From CANKHA01 sp963731585 (GTDB taxonomy: Bacteria > Pseudomonadota > Alphaproteobacteria > Rhizobiales > Xanthobacteraceae), in assembly GCA_963731585.1 (NCBI GenBank), contig CAVSWC010000003.1:1116001-1180000 (forward strand): a DNA stretch of 64,000 nt. Reading direction: 5' to 3'. Every line of letters starts with the position of its first letter. Position 1 is the stretch's first letter. Positions 28,289-37,687 of the stretch are shown in pieces. Below the pieces are notes generated by a model. The model worked only from the letters and a program-made list of their open reading frames with translations. It did no database searches and had not been told where the DNA came from. A program made the position numbers and the translations under genes.

Positions 28289-29340
28289 CTATTCGCCTTC
28301 CAGGCCCTGCTTCTTCAACATGTCGGCGATAAAGGCGATGGCTTCCGGCGAGGTCTTGCCGAGGCTCTGGATCAGGAAGGTGACGTCCTCGGCGCCCATC
28401 GGCTCGAAATCCTCACTGATTTTCTTGCCGGTTCGGCAAATTCAGGATCCTTGCCGGCCGCGGCATAGGCCTCACGATAGGCATTCACATAATTGCTCCG
28501 GCGTGCCGGGCGGCAGCGCGACCCATTTGTCGATCGCCGTGATGCTGGCCCAATACTGGAAAGCCCTCGCGCGCGAGCGGATCCTTGATTTTGTCCTTCA
28601 TCAGGTCGGCGACGAAGGGCGTGCCCTTCGAATTCCGCGCGTGATGTCAGCTTGCCGTCCTGCAGCGTGCCGGTCTGCGCCAGGATCTTGAATTTGCCGG
28701 TCGCCAGCAATTTGCGGATGTGGAACAGATTGCCCGTCGCGGTCATGTCGATTTCGCCGCGGTCGAGCGCCAGCAGCAGCTCATTGGTGCCGGGATAGCC
28801 CAGCACCCATTTGGCGTTCCAGTCGAGGAAAGCGATGCCCCAGGCGGTCGTCTGCATGCCGGAGCGCGGCACGCCGCCGAGCGAGCCCATGATCACCGGC
28901 GGCTGCTTCTTGTCGTGCAGCCGCGGCTCGGCGTCCTTGCGGATCATCAGCACGGTGCCGCCGCGGCCCGACGCCGCCGATCATGTGGAATTTCGTCGGA
29001 TCGAACTGCGACGCGGGCTTGCGGTAGAACAGTGGGTCGGCCTGGGTGGTCGACCCCATGGTGATGGTCAGGCCATCGGGCGCGACCTGCTTGACGAAAT
29101 AGTTCATCGAGGTGACGCCCTGCGCGCCGGGGATGTTGCGCACGATCACGGTTCGGCTTGCCGGGCAGGTAATCCGCGATGAACTTGGCGATCAGGCGGC
29201 CTGACAGTATCGGTTCCGCCACCGGGGGCGCTGCCGATGATCATCGTGACCTGTTTGCCATGAAAGGAAACCGGCTCTTGCGCCGAGGCCGTGGAAAGCC
29301 CCATCGACAAGGCAGCCGCGAAAACAGCAATCCGCCGCAT
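28289..29340 (-). pseudogene. Second TTT receptor (tctC), heavily interrupted
   Basis: Paralogue of 23565-24546 in the same position before a ubiD gene. ATG 29340 after AAGGAGA, signal peptide MRRIAVFAAALSMGLSTASA, then EPVSFHGKQVTMIIGSAPGG. About seven single-base shifts (near 29205, 29153, 28967, 28630, 28557, 28490 and 28433). Rejoined text includes GKPTVIVRNIPGAQG, MGSTTQADPLFYRKPASQFD, VLGYPGTNELLLALDRGEID and the end IAFIADMLKKQGLEGE (stop 28289-28291). Every piece is family-like, so the reading is secure even though no single frame encodes it. The gap to the ubiD copy is 67 bp. Confidence 0.8.
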
Positions 29341-29387
29341 TTCCTTCTCCTTCCCGCTTAATCGGCTGAGCGGATGCGCAGCTTTTG

Positions 29388-29422
29388 CATTTTTTGACAC
29401 CAATTTCGTAATCCGACAACTG
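29388..29422 (-). promoter_or_regulatory. Second copy of the conserved tctC-ubiD upstream element
   Basis: Plus-strand text CATTTTTTGACACCAATTTC followed by GTAATCCGACAACTG; differs from 24586-24620 at five of 35 positions. 47 bp before the tctC paralogue start. Its survival suggests both modules shared one regulator. Confidence 0.5.
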
Positions 29423-29483
29423 TCTTTCGGCAAAGGCTGCGGTGCCAAGCTGGCACACCGCAGGGTGTCGCTTAATTTAGAGG

Positions 29484-29509
29484 AAAAAGGCGGGCTGCGC
29501 GATCAGCCC
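29484..29509 (-). terminator. Terminator of the cyclodeaminase gene
   Basis: On the minus strand GGGCTG pairs with CAGCCC (29504-29509 and 29492-29497), followed by GCC and five T (29484-29488), directly after the stop at 29516. Confidence 0.75.
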
Positions 29510-29515
29510 GGCAGC

Positions 29516-30593
29516 CTAAGGGTGCACGTCCTCGGTGAACCAGTCGGTCGGCAATTCGTGGCCGAAGCCGCGCTCCTTGGCATTGCGATAGACCACCGAT
29601 CCGGCGGCGGCGAACTGATAGCCGAGCCCAAGATTGTTCATGAACAAAGTCACTTCCTGGTCACTCGCTACGGCCCTTGGCCTTGCCCGCGATCAACTCG
29701 GCGATGGTCGGGAATTTCTTGATGTCGACGTCGTCAGCTTTCGGTGTGCGTTTTGCTTCATAAAGTTGGGCCGACTCCGGCAGCTCGCTGCTCAGTTCCA
29801 TCATCGGATGAACGTCGCGGGTGTGGATGATGACACGATCCGCCCGCCGGATCGCATCCATTTCCATTTCCGGCTTTTTGATCGAGCTGAGATGCTGTCC
29901 CGGCTCGACCCAGCGCGCGAAATAGATCGGGTCTTCGGTGTTGGTGGCGCACATGGCGATATCGGCGCCTTGCAGCGCTGCTTCCGGATGATCGACCGAT
30001 TGCACCTCGATCCCGAGGATGCCGCTGATCTCCTCGCAAAAGGCTTCGCGCCTTTCGCGGGTCGGGCTGAAGCAGCGGATGGTCTTGATGTCGCGCACGG
30101 CGCAGGCGGCCATCAGCTGCGCTCCAGCCTGCCAGCCCGCGCCCAGGAGGCCGATGCTGCTGGCATTCTCGCGCGCGAGATATTTCACGCCGAGCCCGTT
30201 GGCTGCGCCGACACGCATGCGCTGCAACACGCCGTCGGGCATGATCGCCAGCGGCTCGCCGTTTTCGGTCGAGAACAGCAGCACCAATCCGACATAGCGG
30301 TCGTTCGGCGCGGCCGGCACTTTCACGCGCCGCACGCTGTTGCCGAATTTGGGCATGGTGATGATGTCGGAATTGATCCGGACCGAACTCACGCCCAGCG
30401 CCGGCACCACGCCGTCCATTGACTTCAGGCTGTAATAAGCATCCTCGCGTTTGGTTGGTGCGAGCGAGTCCGAGCGCGTGCGCGACAAGCCGCGGCCATG
30501 CGCCAGCTCGGCATAGGATGTTTCCAGCGCGGCGATACATTCCGGCATGGTCAGCAACTGCTCGACGTCTTTATTCGACAGGATCAGCGTCAT
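29516..30593 (-). CDS. Ornithine cyclodeaminase / mu-crystallin family protein (one-base frame break)
   Basis: NAD(P)-binding protein of about 358 aa. N-terminus MTLILSNKDVEQLLTMPECI; Rossmann part SSIGLLGAGWQAGAQLMAAC; GADIAMCATNTEDPIYF. The frame stops at 29661, but the next frame continues DQEVTLFMNNLGLGYQFAAA, GSVVYRNAKERGFGHELPTD and WFTEDVHP, the conserved family end (stop 29516-29518), so one extra base lies near 29668 (span 3n+1). Members include ornithine cyclodeaminase, alanine dehydrogenase and ketimine reductases; the catalytic Asp and Lys are not diagnosed here, so the substrate is open. It stands upstream of the tctC-ubiD copy with a terminator between. Confidence 0.88.
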
Positions 30594-30610
30594 GACTCAT
30601 TCCTATTTCC

Positions 30611-30844
30611 TTATTTGCGTTGGCGCTTACGAATCCGGAAGGTCATCACCTGGTCCGCGCGCGACGTGTCTTCCAGCGTGTCACCGGTCTGGCGCAGCAG
30701 ATTGGGGATGTCGATAGCGGCCAACGGGTCGGTGCATTCGACAATCAGGATGTCGTCCGCCGGCATGCCGGACAAAGCCTTGCGCGTGCGCAAGGCGGGG
30801 ATAGGACATTTCAGCCCGCGCAAGTCGAGTGTCTTTTCCGCCAT
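30611..30844 (-). CDS. tusA: TusA/SirA-type sulfur carrier
   Basis: 77 aa, start MAEKTLDLRGLKCPIPALRT: the CPxP motif with the persulfide-carrying Cys. Continues DDILIVECTDPLAAIDIPNL and DQVMTFRIRKR. TusA relays persulfide sulfur for tRNA thiolation, Moco synthesis and, via FdhD, formate dehydrogenase activation. The gene ends 17 bp upstream of the cyclodeaminase and is divergent from the MoeA-like genes by 72 bp. Its place beside the molybdenum region favours the Moco/FDH role, but this is inferred. Confidence 0.92.
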   Translation of the reverse strand: MAEKTLDLRGLKCPIPALRTRKALSGMPADDILIVECTDPLAAIDIPNLLRQTGDTLEDTSRADQVMTFRIRKRQRK

Positions 30845-30916
30845 CCCGCCGTTCCATTTCGCCGCGCTGGAATGGATAGGCCCGCAGGCCCTCCGTCAAG
30901 TCGCCTTGACCGCGCG

Positions 30917-32077
30917 ATGGGGCTTGGCCAGAACACCGGCATGGTCGCGTATCCCGAGGCGGAGCAACGTATCGTCAAGTTGATCCCGCTGGCCGAGGCG
31001 CATGCCGCCATCGATGCGCTCGCCCGCCCTGTCGCGCCGCGGGAAGTGAGTATCAGCGCCGCGCTCGGCCGCGTGCTGGCAGCCGACGCGAAGGCCCCCG
31101 CCAGGCAGCCTGCTTGCGCCGTGGCTTTGCATGACGGCTGGGCGGTGAAGTCGGAGGAAACCCTCGACGCGGGCTCCTACGCCCCGGCCTTGCTGTCGGC
31201 GTTGCCGCCGCGGGTGGACTTCGGCCAGCCGCTGCCGCCGGGCGCGGATGCCGTGGCGCCGCTCGAGACTGTTGTGGTGCGCGGATCGCAGGCCGAAGCG
31301 CTGGCGACGGTTGCGCCGGGCGAAGGCGTGTTGCCTGCCGGCAGGGATGCGGAAGCGGACTTGCCGCTGCGACTGGCGGGCGAGCGCCTGCGCGCGACCG
31401 ATCAGGCTTTGCTGTCCGTCGCGGGCATTTCCCGCGTGATAATTCGCGAGCCGCGGATTCGCCTGGTTCGCGCGCACGCCGGCAGCGCCGTCATAGCCGC
31501 AGGCTATGGCTGGATTGCCGAGACACTCGCCGCCGCAGGCGCCATTGTCGTCCCCGATCCAAGCGATCGCGTTGCGCCGGATCACCTGGCAGCAGCATTT
31601 CATCACGAGGGCAGCGATGCCATTCTCGTTCTGGGAGGGACGGGAAGTGGAACGCCGGACATCAGCGTGATTGCGTTGGCCAAGGCGGGACGCGTTGCCT
31701 TCCACGGTGTCGGGCTCATTCCCGGCGAAACGGCGGCGTTCGGCGCCGTCGGCGCGCGCACGGTGCTGTTGCTGCCGGGCCGCTTCGACGCCGCCCTCGC
31801 GGCATGGCTGACGCTCGGACGGCACTGGCTGAAGAAACTCAGCGGCGCGGATGAAGAAGACCGGATTTCCATGGCGCAGCTTGCGCGCAAGGTGACGTCG
31901 CCGCTTGGCATGGCCGAGGTCGTCCCGGTGCGCTGCCGCGGCGGCAGCGCGGAGCCGCTGGCGAGCGGCTACCTGTCTCATTCTGCACTGGCGCGCGCCG
32001 ACGGCTGGATCCTGGTTCCGCCGGAAAGCGAAGGCTATCCGCCCGGCGCGCAAGTGGCAGTGAGACCGCTGCCATGA
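30917..32077 (+). CDS. Degenerate MoeA-like protein
   Basis: 386 aa from ATG 30917 (or ATG 30941). The MoeA order is kept: ISAALGRVLAADAKAPARQP, LHDGWAV in place of the usual MDGYA, GGTGSGTPD in place of SGGxSxGxxD, and LLLPGRFDAALAAWL where catalytic MoeA has LPGNPVS. Key loops are thus altered, so it may bind molybdopterin or tungstopterin without normal Mo insertion, or work as partner of the next gene, whose start overlaps its stop (ATGA at 32074). Upstream ORF text to 30620 is not MoeA-like. Opens the plus-strand formate dehydrogenase region. Confidence 0.82.
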   Translation: MGLGQNTGMVAYPEAEQRIVKLIPLAEAHAAIDALARPVAPREVSISAALGRVLAADAKAPARQPACAVALHDGWAVKSEETLDAGSYAPALLSALPPRVDFGQPLPPGADAVAPLETVVVRGSQAEALATVAPGEGVLPAGRDAEADLPLRLAGERLRATDQALLSVAGISRVIIREPRIRLVRAHAGSAVIAAGYGWIAETLAAAGAIVVPDPSDRVAPDHLAAAFHHEGSDAILVLGGTGSGTPDISVIALAKAGRVAFHGVGLIPGETAAFGAVGARTVLLLPGRFDAALAAWLTLGRHWLKKLSGADEEDRISMAQLARKVTSPLGMAEVVPVRCRGGSAEPLASGYLSHSALARADGWILVPPESEGYPPGAQVAVRPLP

Positions 32078-34039
32078 CCTCCGACCTGCTTGCCGCCGTC
32101 CGCCGCGCCGCGGCCCAGGAACAATTCCTTGAAGTGGTGTCGGCCGAGGAGGCGACGGCGCGTTTCGAGCGCCATCTCGATCTGTCGCCGCTCGCCGCCG
32201 AGCCGGTCACCTTGACGGCGGCGCTCGGCCGCGTGCTGGCGCATGACGTGACCGCGCCGCTCGACGCACCGCCCTTCGACCGTTCCGGCGTCGACGGCTT
32301 CGCCTTGCGCGCGGCCGACACCGCGGGCGCCAGCGACACGACACCGCGCCGCCTGCGCCTGAACGCGGAAGTCATCGCCAGCGGACATCGGCCGGCGATC
32401 GAAGTGGGCCTAGGGACGGCGACGACCATCGCCACCGGCGGCGTGGTGCCGCGCGGCGCCGATGCGATCGTGATGGTGGAGCAGACAGAGCTGTTCGATG
32501 AGGCGGGTTCTCCCGGCGTCGAAATCCGCCGCGCGGTCTCGCCCGGCCAATTCATTTCCTATGCAGGCTCCGACATCGCGCGCGGAGAGATTTTGCTGCG
32601 GCGGGGCACGCGCATCGGCTCGCGCGAGATCGGCATGCTCGCCGCCTGCGGGCTGGCTGGCGTCGCGGTCGTGCGGCGTCCGAAGGTGGCGGTGCTCTCC
32701 ACCGGCGATGAGCTGGTCGCGCTCGGCGAAGAGTTGCGCCCTGCCGGCGTCTACGACAGCAACGGTGCGATCCTGGCCGCCGCCGTCGCGGAAGTGGGCG
32801 GCGAGCCGATCGCCTTCGGCGCTTTTCCCGACGACGAAGCGGCGCTGGAAAAAGCCATGCGCCGCGCGTTGGCAAGCTGCGACATGGTGGTGATCAGCGG
32901 CGGCACGTCGAAAGGCGCCGGCGACCTGTCGCATCGGGTTGTGTCGCGGCTCGGCAAACCGGGCGTGCTGGTGCACGGCGTGGCGCTGAAACCGGGCAAG
33001 CCGCTCTGTCTTGCGGTCGTGGAGAAAACGCCGGTCGCGGTGCTGCCGGGTTTCCCGACCTCAGCGATCTTCACCTTCCACTCTTACGTCGCGCCGGTGA
33101 TCCGCGCGCTGGCCGGCCTTCCAGCGGAGGCCGCGCAGATCATCGATGCGCAGGTGCCGGTGCGCGTCACCTCGGAACTGGGCCGCAAGGAATTCGTGCT
33201 GGTGGCGCTCGTGCCCGGCAAAGACGGCCCTGGCGGCATTCCCCACCGCCAAGGGCTCCGGCGCGGTCACCGCCTTCTCGCAGGCCGATGGATTCATCGA
33301 GGTCGATGCGCTCGTCACCGCGCTGGACGCCGGCAGCACCGCGCGTGTCACGCTGATCGGCGACAAAACGCAGCTTCCCGATCTTGTTGTGATGGGAAGC
33401 CATTGCGTCGGGCTCGATGTCGTGATGGGGCGGCTGGCTGAACAAGGAATAAAGACGCGCATCATCGCGGTCGGCAGCATGGGCGGGCTCACCGCCGCCC
33501 GCCGCGGCGAATGCGACATCGCGCCGGTGCATCTCGTTGATCCCGCGACGGGCCGCTATAACGAACATCTCCAGGGGGAGGGGCTTTCGCTCCAGCGCGG
33601 CTGGCGGCGCATGCAGGGCGTGTTGCATCGGCCGGGCGACGACCGTTTTGCCGGCCGCGATGCAAAAGGCGCGTTGCAGGCCGCGCTCGCCGATCCCGCC
33701 TGCCTGATGGTCAATCGCAATGCCGGCGCCGGCACCCGCATCCTGATCGACCAGCTGTTATCCGGCAAAAGACCACCCGGCTACGCCAATCAGCCGAAGT
33801 CGCATAACGCGGTCGCCGCGGCGGTGGCGCAAGGCCGCGCTGATTGGGGGATCGCGATCGAATCGGTGGCGCGGCTATACGGCCTGGAATTCCTGCCGCT
33901 CTCGCCGGAGTCCTACGACTTCCTGTTGCCGGATGGCCGGCGCGAGCAGCCGGCGGTGCGGGCCTTCATCGCCGCGCTCAAGGATGACACGGTCAAAGAG
34001 CGCATCCGGGCGCTCGGTCTGCAGCCGGACGACGGCTGA
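32074..34039 (+). CDS. MoeA fused to a C-terminal PBP-like domain (one-base frame break)
   Basis: About 654 aa. MoeA part (1-400): PPFDRSGVDGFALRAADTAG, AVLSTGDELVALGEEL, VISGGTSKGAGDLSHRVVS and VLPGFPTSAIFTFHSY, all canonical. From about residue 420 a periplasmic-binding-like domain: LVVMGSHCVGLDVVMGRLAE, SMGGLTAARRGECDIAPVHL, MVNRNAGAGTRILIDQLLSG and WGIAIESVARLYGLEFLPLS. The frame slips near 33238; span 3n+1. No signal peptide, so the PBP domain is a cytosolic sensor or ligand holder, plausibly for molybdate or tungstate. The same domain occurs in the regulator at 55404. Coupled to the previous MoeA-like gene. Confidence 0.9.
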
Positions 34040-34139
34040 CCTTTTTCGCTACGTCCCGCGAGTTTGGGAACACAAGACGATGTAGACTTGTTGTTGAAAT
34101 CTCGTCGGTGTTTTCGTCCCACATGAGGTAGCTGTCGGG

Positions 34140-35434
34140 ATGGCGGTCATCGCGTTGCGCTCTTGCGTGCTCTTATTGAGCCTCGCCGCTTTGCTTGATC
34201 CGGCGGCGGCGCAGATGCGCGGCCATGGCGGGCCGGTACGCGCCGTGGGTATTTCAGCCGACGGCAGCTTTGCGGTTTCCGGCAGCTTCGATACCTCCGC
34301 GATCCGCTGGTCGCTGACGCGTAGCACAGCCGAACAGGTGCTGCGCTTCCATGACGGCGCGGTGAATGCCGTGGCGGTGCTGAAGGACGGCCGCGTCATC
34401 ACGGCAGGCGAGGAAGGCCGCATCGCGATCTGGCGAAGCGGAGACCCAGCGCCCGCCAGCGTGCTGGAAGGCCATACCGCTCCCGTCGTCTCGCTCGCGG
34501 TTTCGCCGGACGGATCGACGCTGGCATCGGCTTCCTGGGACCACAGCGTGCGGTTATGGCCGCTCGCGGGCGGCGCGCCGCGCGTGCTGCAAGGCCATTC
34601 GCAGAACGTCAATGGCGTGGCCTTTGCGCCGGACGGGCGCTCGCTGGTGAGCGCCGGCTATGACGCGACGCTGCGCATTTGGCCGCTGGGCGCGGAACTG
34701 GCGCGCCGGTGATCAAGACTCTTCCGTCTCCGCTCAATTCGGTTGCCGTGGCGCCCGATGGCGAGATCGTCGCGGCGGGGGCGGATGGCAATCTCTATTT
34801 CCTCACGGCCGCGGGCGAACAGCGGGGCGAGGTCAAGGCCGCGGCCATGCCGATCATTGCTTTGGCTATTTCCGGAGACGGCAAGCTCGTCGCCGCCGCC
34901 GGCATTCGCGGCTCGGTGACGATCGTCGAGCGGGCAGAGCGCAAGGTCACGCGTACCCTGGTCGGGCCCGGACTGCCGGTCTGGTCGGTGGCATTCTTTC
35001 CCGACAGCAAGACACTGCTCACCGGCGGCGCCGACCGCATGGTGCGGCGCTGGGATGCGGTGAGCGGCGAGCATATCGGCGCTGTGACGATGGGCGCGCC
35101 GGAAGATCCGCTCGCCGCCTTTGCCGGCGATCCCGGCGCGGAAGTCTTCCGCGGCTGCGTTGCCTGCCACACGCTCAGTCCCGATGAGGGCAATCGCGCG
35201 GGCCCGACGCTGGCCGGCATTTTCGGGCGCAGGATCGCGACGCTGCCCGGTTACAATTTCTCCCCCGCCTTGAAGAAGCTCGACATCATATGGACGCCGG
35301 ACACGGTGGCGAAGCTGTTCGAGGTCGGACCCGCCGCCTATACGCCGGGCACCAAGATGCCGGAGCAGACCATCGGCTCGCGCGAGGACCGCGAGGCACT
35401 GGTGAAGTTTTTGGAAAAGGCGACGAAAAAGTAG
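34140..35434 (+). CDS. Exported WD40-repeat protein with C-terminal cytochrome c domain (frame break)
   Basis: About 430 aa. ATG 34140, signal peptide RSCVLLLSLAALLDPAAAQ. Six or more WD40-type blades such as GHGGPVRAVGISADGSFAVS, LEGHTAPVVSLAVSPDGSTL and GHSQNVNGVAFAPDGRSLVS, then GPGLPVWSVAFFPDSKTLLT. The C-terminal class I cytochrome has FRGCVACHTLSPDEGNRAGP and Met ligand region PGTKMPEQTIG. The two halves are in different frames joining near 34700; total 3n+2. A periplasmic beta-propeller carrying one heme could dock on the formate dehydrogenase gamma subunit or pass electrons onward. It follows MoeA-PBP by 100 bp. Confidence 0.87.
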
Positions 35435-35436
35435 CG

Positions 35437-35545
35437 GCCGTCATTCCGGGTCGCGCGTAAGCGCGAACCCGGAATCCAGACACAAGCCCGTGCCCGCGTC
35501 TGGATTCCGGATAGCCTCGCTTCGCTCGGCTTCCGGAATGACGGC
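35437..35545. repeat. Nested palindromic repeat between convergent genes
   Basis: Outer arms GCCGTCATTCCGG (35437-35449) and CCGGAATGACGGC (35533-35545) are perfect. Inner arms CCGGAATCCAGAC (ending 35481) and GTCTGGATTCCGG (35498-35510) are also perfect. Two small hairpins lie inside. This is a typical Rhizobiales dispersed palindrome and probably ends transcription from both sides. Confidence 0.75.
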
Positions 35546-35547
35546 GG

Positions 35548-37584
35548 TTAAGTTTGCGGCTTTTGCGCCGCTTGTTCGCGCTCGCGCAGATAATCTTCCG
35601 TGGTGCGCGGAGGCGGGCGCGGCGGCGCCCCGTAAGGATCGAAATTCTCGTTGCTGACCGCGGTGACGCGGCAGTCCTCGCACATCTTGATGATGTCGAG
35701 CCGCTGCGCGGAGCCCTGGAACATCCAGTGCCGGCCTTCCAGCTTGGCGGCGACGCGCTCGATCGTGCTTTTGACGCCGAACGGCTTGTCGCAGCGGATG
35801 CAGTGGAACGGCTCTTCTTCCTTCAGCACCCGCGCGGAGGCGGTGGCGGCGCGGAAGTCGATCTGCGGCGCCAGGGTGATGACTTTCTCCGGGCAGGTGG
35901 CCTGGCACAGCCCGCATTGCACGCAGGCATCCTCGGTAAAGCGCAGCATCGGCCGGTCGGGATCGGCCAGCAACGCCCCGGTCGGGCAGGCGGAGACGCA
36001 GGAGAGGCAGAGCGTGCAGCCTTCGGCATTCACCTGCACCGCGCCGAAGGGCGCGCCTTGCGGCAGCGCGATCAGGTCCACCGGCAGCGGCGCTGCCTGA
36101 TGCAGTTCGCGCAAGGCGAGCCGCAGCACGTCGCGCTTGCCGCCGACCGGCTGGAAACTGGCCGGGCGCGGCGCGGACTCGGCCGGCGCGATCGCGCGCA
36201 ACGCCTGGCCGAGCGCGTCGGGATCGTCGGTCTCGATCGCCGCCACGCGCTCGCCCGTGAAGCCGAGGCCGGCGAGGATCGGTTGCGCAAGCGCGATGGT
36301 TTTGGCCAGGCCCGCGGTGTCGTGCCGCGCTTTTCCGCGCAGCAGGAAGCGCAAGGCGGAGGCGCCATAGGCGAAAGCCGCGGCTACCGCTTCCAGCCCC
36401 ACTTGCGTCACTTCGTTGACGGCGACGGGCAGGACATGCGCGGGCAAGCCGTCGCCATGCCGCGCCAGCGCATCGATCAATTCCGCGCCGTGCTCGCCGT
36501 CATGCAGCAGCACGATCGGCTGCTTGCCGCCCGCCTCGCGATAGGTCGTGAGCAGCACGCGCAGCTTGCGCATCAAGATGTCGGCGGGCGGCAGCGCGTA
36601 GGAGGCCGCGCCGGTGGGGCAGGCGGCCGCGCATTGCCCGCAACCCGCGCAGATATGCGCGTCGATCGCGACATGATCGCCGGCGGGCGTGATCGCGCCG
36701 GTCGGGCAGAGGTCGAGGCAGCGGCGGCAGCCGACGATCTTGGAGCGCGAATGCGCGCAAAGATCCTCAGTGAACTGGATGTAGCGCGGCTTGTCGAAGG
36801 TGCCGACGAGGTCCCGCGCCTTCAGCGTCGCGCGCAGCACGGCAGCGGGATCGCCGGGGTCGGCGCGCAGATAGCCATCGCGCAGATCGGGCGCAGGGAA
36901 GAGCGGCGCACCGCCGGAAATATCCAGCAGGATGTCGCATTGCGATTTCGCGCCATTGCGCGCCGGACCGAAACTCAAGGCGCCGCGCGAGCTTGGCTCC
37001 GCCACGGCATAGTCGTCGACGACGATCTCGAAAGCACCGAGGAATCCCTTGGCCGCCTGGATGCGGCCCTTCACCACCGGAAAATCGGTGGCGCGCGGCG
37101 GCGCGATGGCCGCCGGCGGCGTGATCAGAACCGTGACGTCGAGATGGTCCTTCAGCAGGCGTGCGGTCTCGACCGCCTGCTCGTCGCGCCCGTAAATCAG
37201 GATGACGCCTTCGCTTTGCAGCGTGACGTAAGGAATGTCCGGCACGGGCTCGGCCGCCGCCGCCAGCAAGGCCGCGATCTTGGGCGTGGCTTGGGCGCCG
37301 TCGGTGGACCAGCCGGCGTGTTCGCGGATATTCACGAAGGTCAGCGCGGCTTTGCCGCCGGCCTCCTCGGCAATCTCGGAAAACAGCGGCGCTTCCTGCG
37401 TGCAGGTGACGGTGACGGCGCCGCCCTCGGCCGCAATGGTTCGAAAACGCTCGGCCTCGGCACGGCAAAGCTGTCTGGCGGTCTGGACTTCCGCCCCCCG
37501 GCAGGCGCGGCGCAAAGCCTCACCGTCCAGCGCCATGCTGTTGTCGCAGGAGCAAGCCAGAATTTTCCGCGTTTGGTCGGCCAT
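35548..37584 (-). CDS. Polyferredoxin with Hdr/Mvh-like parts, FDH-linked
   Basis: 678 aa, intact, no signal peptide, GGAGGATGG before the ATG. N-terminal CSCDNS and a Rossmann-like part (1-270) resemble HdrA-type proteins. Ferredoxin pairs: GCRRCLDLCPTGAI (about 288) and CAGCGQCAAACPTGAA (about 315); CTLCLSCVSACPTGAL (about 525) and CVQCGLCQATCPEKVI (about 553). An MvhD-like segment (LLHDGEHGAELIDALARHGD) lies between, and CIRCDKPFG and CEDCR near the end. It would shuttle electrons in the cytosol next to formate dehydrogenase. Divergent from the lipoate-ligase-like operon by 103 bp, so the two may share control. Confidence 0.9.
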   Translation of the reverse strand: MADQTRKILACSCDNSMALDGEALRRACRGAEVQTARQLCRAEAERFRTIAAEGGAVTVTCTQEAPLFSEIAEEAGGKAALTFVNIREHAGWSTDGAQATPKIAALLAAAAEPVPDIPYVTLQSEGVILIYGRDEQAVETARLLKDHLDVTVLITPPAAIAPPRATDFPVVKGRIQAAKGFLGAFEIVVDDYAVAEPSSRGALSFGPARNGAKSQCDILLDISGGAPLFPAPDLRDGYLRADPGDPAAVLRATLKARDLVGTFDKPRYIQFTEDLCAHSRSKIVGCRRCLDLCPTGAITPAGDHVAIDAHICAGCGQCAAACPTGAASYALPPADILMRKLRVLLTTYREAGGKQPIVLLHDGEHGAELIDALARHGDGLPAHVLPVAVNEVTQVGLEAVAAAFAYGASALRFLLRGKARHDTAGLAKTIALAQPILAGLGFTGERVAAIETDDPDALGQALRAIAPAESAPRPASFQPVGGKRDVLRLALRELHQAAPLPVDLIALPQGAPFGAVQVNAEGCTLCLSCVSACPTGALLADPDRPMLRFTEDACVQCGLCQATCPEKVITLAPQIDFRAATASARVLKEEEPFHCIRCDKPFGVKSTIERVAAKLEGRHWMFQGSAQRLDIIKMCEDCRVTAVSNENFDPYGAPPRPPPRTTEDYLREREQAAQKPQT

Positions 37585-37687
37585 CCATCCTCCGAAAGCC
37601 GCAGTTTTGGGTCCAAATTCGCTGCGGCCCTAGTGTCGTGGTGCAGGAATTCGCTTAGATTGGAACTATAACAGACTGTGAGGCGAG

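Noticed and set aside
35554..37671. 705-aa open frame opposite the polyferredoxin
   Set aside because: Arg/Ala/Gly/His-rich shadow text with no motif; the opposite strand has conserved ferredoxin clusters.
37632..37672. CTAGTGTCGTGG text upstream of the ligase-like gene as a copy of the 3544 repeat
   Set aside because: Only the first six bases agree; no second arm.
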